Shown: one piece after another, positions 52,049 through 55,863 of the stretch
How positions within the stretch are numbered: the first letter of the stretch is position 1
Layout of the letters: every line of letters starts with the position of its first letter
From: Paulinella micropora
Taxonomy: Eukaryota > Cercozoa > Imbricatea > Euglyphida
Length of the DNA stretch: 55,863 nt
Direction of reading: 5' to 3'
NCBI GenBank assembly: GCA_009731375.1
Contig: BJOX01000374.1
Location: 321,101-376,963, forward strand
The notes under the pieces: generated by a model
The model's database searches: none
Seen by the model: only the letters and a program-made list of their open reading frames with translations
Told to the model about the DNA's origin: nothing
Position numbers and translations under genes: made by a program

Positions 52049-52408
52049 NNNNNNNNNNNNNNNNNNNNNNNNNNNNNNNNNNNNNNNNNNNNNNNNNNNN
52101 NNNNNNNNNNNNNNNNNNNNNNNNNNNNNNNNNNNNNNNNNNNNNNNNNNNNNNNNNNNNNNNNNNNNNNNNNNNNNNNNNNNNNNNNNNNNNNNNNNNN
52201 NNNNNNNNNNNNNNNNNNNNNNNNNNNNNNNNNNNNNNNNNNNNNNNNNNNNNNNNNNNNNNNNNNNNNNNNNNNNNNNNNNNNNNNNNNNNNNNNNNNN
52301 NNNNNNNNNNNNNNNNNNNNNNNNNNNNNNNNNNNNNNNNNNNNNNNNNNNNNNNNNNNNNNNNNNNNNNNNNNNNNNNNNNNNNNNNNNNNNNNNNNNN
52401 NNNNNNNN

Positions 52409-52494
<86 letters not shown>
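52049..52494. other. 360-N gap and 86-base poly-G run
   Basis: Ns at 52049-52408, then G's to 52494. Sequence on the two sides should not be assumed contiguous. Confidence 0.95.
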
Positions 52495-52496
<2 letters not shown>

Positions 52497-52618
52497 AGCG
52501 TTCCGTGGGGCCCCGCTTGGCCCCGCCACCCCCTGCTGGCCCAAGTCGTACCCGAGGGGCCGCACACTAGACCGACAGTGGCGAGTGCCTGCAGGGCGGG
52601 CACAAAACCTACCCGGCG

Positions 52619-53329
52619 ATGCGCAGCAGCGTCTGGACTGCTTCCCTGGGTCTGTGCCCCTGGGGCTACAACGGCACTCTCCCGCCCTGCTGCCCTGGCC
52701 TGCGGAGTTTCTCGTACCACGAGCCTACCGACAGCTGCGGGGGCCCGGACGAGTGCGCCTGGGGCCTAACGCCGTGCGATCTGGATCCTGGTGGTTGTGT
52801 ACCAACCCAGGACGGGTGGTACCAGGGGCTGTCGTCCCTGCCGTTCCAGGACTGCGTAACCAGAATAGCCTCGTGGGACGAGCGCTACTAATGGCCGGAC
52901 GGTTTTGTCCGGCACTTCTGGACACTGACCGGAGGTATGGTAGTACCGACTAGCTACAACGCGGCCTTTTTTACTTTTGTACCACTGGGTAACGACAAGT
53001 ACCACCTCCTAGCGAACGCGGTGCAGCACAAGGTGTGGGCTACCACCGAGGGCGGGCTGGTCACCGAGGCCGACGGCACGGTGCCCTGGCGCGCCGCCAC
53101 CGACGTCTTTGCCATTAGACCCAGCTTCCTAGAGAGTGCCAACTCCTGCTACTACGAGATCCGCGCGGGCAGCCAGTGCGTGAGCCTGCCGACGCTGGGA
53201 ACTCGCGGCTGGGTCATCACCGACACCTGCGGTGATTCAAACTACCCGGCCAGCTGGGAGAGATATTTGCTCTGGGACTGCCCCCAGAGAGAGGTTGGCC
53301 CCCGGCGCTACGAGGGGGACGGCTTTTAG
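52619..53329 (+). pseudogene. Cysteine-rich protein with an in-frame TAA
   Basis: The frame is open before and after a TAA at 52889-52891. The first part starts near MRSSVWTASLGLCPWGYNGT and holds about ten Cys in 90 residues (PPCCPG, DSCGGPDECAWG, PCDLDPGGCVP). After the stop the same frame reads WPDGFVRHFWTLTGGMVVPT and continues to KYHLLANAVQHKVWAT and ANSCYYEIRAGSQCVSLPTL, ending EGDGF and TAG. Cys pairs and aromatic residues suggest an extracellular, disulfide-bonded protein, but any signal peptide lies upstream at the poly-G/gap. No family is recognised. The TAA may be a mutation or a sequencing error. Confidence 0.4.
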
Positions 53330-53586
53330 GCTCCGTGTGTCCGCCCCGGTGTATGGCAGCGGGTTGCCTGTCAGCTAACGTGCGCCTGAAACATTTGGGA
53401 GAAGAAGCGATGACCACCTAGGGCGTGCCTTTCGTCTCCCGGCCCCCCTCTGGCCCATGGAGCGGGGAAGGCCGGGCGAGGGAAGGAGGGCAGGCCTCTT
53501 TGTTTTCTGTGGCATCTCTGGTTCTGCGATATCCTTCTCCTGTACTATCTTCCTCCAACGCCTGCTGTGGGTGGCGAAGACAGCTG
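53330..53586. other. Convergent intergenic region
   Basis: Lies between the plus-strand cysteine-rich gene and the minus-strand duplicated-domain gene; nothing recognised. Confidence 0.4.
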
Positions 53587-55711
53587 TCAACTCTGCTGCT
53601 CCGAACGCGTCATCCCTTCTGAACGCAGCCTGTCCAACCTCTTCAGCGCTGCACTCCAAACTGCAGTCTTGATGTACTCGCCCCCGTACTTGTCATTGTC
53701 TGTTAAAAGTGGCTCAGTTGCATGCAGCAATACTTCTTTCATTGCCTTGGTTAGTGTCTTCTCTTTATTCCTTCTGGAAGCATCCCTGTCGCCGGATCCC
53801 TCTGCCCGGAACTTAGGGAGAGGGTACTCTGGGTAGTCTTCACGGGCTATTATTGCTAAGGCCTTTTGCATCGTATCCCATATGACCGCTTGTCCCTGTT
53901 CTGTTCGAATCGGGCTTTTCGAGCCGGGAGAGACGACGGGCATTGCTGCTGCCAACGCCTCGATGGTCTCTCTCTGCTGTTTTCTGTTGGCTGCGCTTTT
54001 ACCAGTCTGACGAATCCTTCTTTTTTCCGATACCTTTTGTGTCCGGTGCTGCGTCTTCCTCTTCGGGGTACGGCTCGGCGAGGCCTGTACGGCGGGGGCG
54101 TCCGCGAGGGCGGCCGTGGGGGCGACCAGGCCGTCTCTCGCCGGGCCTCCCTGTGGTAGCCACGGCCCCGGATCGCTGCCCCCCCTGGATGGAGGTGCTC
54201 CCCAGGCGCTGCCGGCGGCCGATTGTCCGCTCGGGGCGGCCGATTGTCCGCTCGAGGGGTGCTGAGAGCCCCGCCTCACGCCGTTGGCCGACCACAGTTG
54301 TGGCCCGTCCCGTACGGCACGGAGCGGCGGGTCGGCGTAGGGCGGCGGGTAGGACACGGTGCGCTTGGCGTCAGGGTAGGACGCCGTGGGCACGGCATAG
54401 GATGCTGTAGACGCGGGGCGGGGCTGGAACGCAGCGTAGGACCCAGCGTGGGGCTGGTGCATGGGAGGGGGCTGAACTAACGGTGGCAGCTTAAACAAGT
54501 GCTCGTACCTCTGCACTGCTCCCAGCCATACGGCATGCCTTGCGTAGCTAAACTGGCCCTGGCCATGCGTGTACTGGTTCTCAGCCCATAAATACGTGTC
54601 GTGTCCTGGTAGTGCTTGTACTTTAAGTAGTACTTGTTCCATGGCCTTGGTCACCTCTTGCATTTCTTGCGTGGTATCCGCACCAGTTAGCACTGGGAGC
54701 ACACGGGAGGGATTGTCTTCTTGCGCTATCTGCCGCAGGGCCCAGTACATTACATCCAAGTTTCTCGTTCTTGATGTCTTTGCTTCGTCAGGCATTTCTT
54801 GTTTTAGCCACCCGATGCTAGATTTGAATATAGCCTCTTGTTTCTCGCGGTCACGCTGTCGTTGGCGGCTGTTCACGTCCATATTGTTAGTAACCCAGTT
54901 CGCAGGCGAAGGAGCAGGCGAAGGAGCAAGCGAAGGAGCAGGCGATGTCTGTGCGTTCGCGTGAGCGACCGGGCGGGGCTGGGGGGACAAAGTGTCCCGG
55001 GGCGCCCGCCTGAGCGATCGTGCCGGCCAGGCGGTGTCCCGCCCTGGCCTCTGGCTGTAGCGGTGGAAGCTGGAAAGGGCTTGTCCGAGCGACACGGCTA
55101 GTGTAGTCCCTGCCGGCCGCGCTCGGGGCAGCCAGCCCTGCACTCGGGGCGGGCTCGGAGCCCCCGCCCAGTTCCGCAATCGGGGCGGGCTCGGAGCCCC
55201 CGCCCAGTCCCGCTCTCGGGGCAAAGCCGCTGCTAACCGCGCCTGGCTGCACCCCGCCCGGTCTGGGTGGCGGGGAGGAGGAGTCCACCCCCCGCACGGG
55301 CTTAGGTCGAGTAACGACGGGGGGGGCTCTCCTCCCGCCCGGTCGGGCACTCGGGGCGGGCTGGGCCAAGCCGTGGCTAACCATGCCTGGCCGCGGCCCG
55401 CCCGGTCTAGGCCGGGGCGGGGGGTCCCACCACTGCACGGGCCTCGGTTGGATAACGTCGGGGGGAAGGGCTCTGCCCCTGCCGGTGCTAGCGGTGTCTG
55501 GAGCTACTCCGACGCCCGGGTCGCGCGCAACGGGAGGGGAAAACGCAGCCCTGCTGGAGTCAGGCAAGTCCGCGGCCGTGGGGCCGACCAGCCCCTGCTC
55601 ATCATTCTCTAGCCGGGCCCAGTGCTTCAAGTAGGTCCTGAGCACGCCACAGGTTTTGCAGCGCTTGCCTTCCTGTGTAACATGACCCACTCTTTTAGCC
55701 ACCAGGGCCAC
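53587..55711 (-). pseudogene. Protein with two copies of a helical domain, frameshifted
   Basis: Minus strand. The start at 55711 reads MALVAKRVGHVTQEGKRCKT with a CKTC pair and a helical segment (LRTYLKHWARLENDE). A long Pro/Gly/Ser-rich region follows. Near 54905-54950, in a 12-bp repeat (gaaggagcaggc), the frame changes and continues to 53587. This second frame holds a repeated unit of about 130 residues: first copy with YWALRQIAQEDNPSR, LLKVQALPGHDTYLW and ARHAVWLGAVQRYEHL; second with QKALAIIAREDYPEY, MKEVLLHATEPLLTD and KTAVWSAALKRLDRL. A basic segment (RTPKRKTQHRTQKVSEKRR) separates them and could be a nuclear signal. No family is recognised; internal duplication is clear. Confidence 0.5.
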
Positions 55712-55798
55712 GCGCAGGAAAGGAACGACCTCCCTCGGGGCAACCTCCCTCTCCTCCTGCCCGGCCGCGCGGCAGGGGCGGGGCGTAAGAGAGTGGGG

Positions 55799-55802
<4 letters not shown>

Positions 55803-55837
<35 letters not shown>

Positions 55838-55863
55838 CGGGGGGGGGGGGGGGGGGGGGGGGG
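55803..55863. repeat. Poly-G run at the right end
   Basis: Almost uninterrupted G's to the last base, the counterpart of the G run at the left end; an assembly stop is likely. Confidence 0.9.

Noticed and set aside
19974-52891. Alternative genetic code, suggested by in-frame UGA, UAG and UAA codons
   Set aside because: All three stops interrupt frames here, yet all three also end intact frames, and frameshifts are just as common, so decay and one readthrough site explain more.
50608-52953. Open frames of 230-550 codons containing long unknown stretches
   Set aside because: They pass through runs of N and poly-C or poly-G; only the parts with real sequence were considered.
1-55863. rRNA, tRNA genes or bacterial operons
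   Set aside because: No cloverleaf or rRNA-like conserved segment was recognised; spliced genes and LTR elements argue against bacterial origin.

Overview
This window looks like nuclear DNA of a eukaryote, probably a protist or alga, and is dominated by mobile and virus-like DNA. The evidence is spliceosomal introns with GT..AG ends and pyrimidine tracts, a histone H3 tail exon, Ty3/gypsy and Ty1/copia retroelements, a transposase gene split by introns, long microsatellites and minisatellites, and strong compositional mosaicism (very AT-rich 23.6-31 kb, GC-rich beyond 37.7 kb). I could not name the species. Both ends and several internal gaps coincide with long G or C runs, so the window is probably a whole scaffold with assembly breaks at homopolymers.

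Layout. 0.3-0.8 kb: the last two exons of an unrecognised host gene. 1.4-19.1 kb: a rearranged cluster of one young Ty3/gypsy family, with three LTR copies of about 240 bp plus a fragment, two large gag ORFs, one nearly complete pol on the minus strand and a truncated pol on the plus strand. Flipping the segment between about 7.7 and 17.76 kb would place two head-to-tail elements in one orientation. gag and pol lie in one frame separated by a conserved UGA codon. 19.8-23.6 kb: a decayed Ty1/copia element with gag, CCHC knuckle, DSG protease and integrase, cut off before reverse transcriptase.

23.6-37.75 kb: a 14.1-kb AT-rich DNA element bounded by 592-bp terminal inverted repeats. It carries a minus-strand multi-exon transposase-like gene, a minus-strand SAP-domain gene, a plus-strand four-exon lysine-rich gene, and an internal pair of 0.7-kb inverted arms enclosing further exons, AAGTT-type repeats and a 740-bp TATC/TAGA microsatellite. 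Its right end abuts a virus-like primase-helicase reading frame, while its left end abuts copia sequence.

37.75-44.7 kb: two degraded head-to-tail copies (and a third scrap) of a primase plus superfamily-3 helicase gene of the type found in large DNA viruses and related elements. Between them are a convergent unknown gene and a 111-nt near-perfect hairpin. 44.7-46.9 kb (minus strand): a caspase-like protein with an N-terminal zinc-binding region, and a tiny split gene that rebuilds the start of histone H3. 47.4-49.9 kb: a 19-bp minisatellite. 49.9-55.7 kb: a dispersed duplicate, a 15-bp coding repeat, two N gaps, fragments of a glutamine/proline-rich gene, a cysteine-rich gene and a gene with an internally duplicated domain.

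Most coding regions here carry frameshifts or in-frame stops. The best candidates for something undescribed are the 14-kb inverted-repeat element with its gene set, the primase-helicase/hairpin region, and the short AACAGAA-ended elements found in or near introns.
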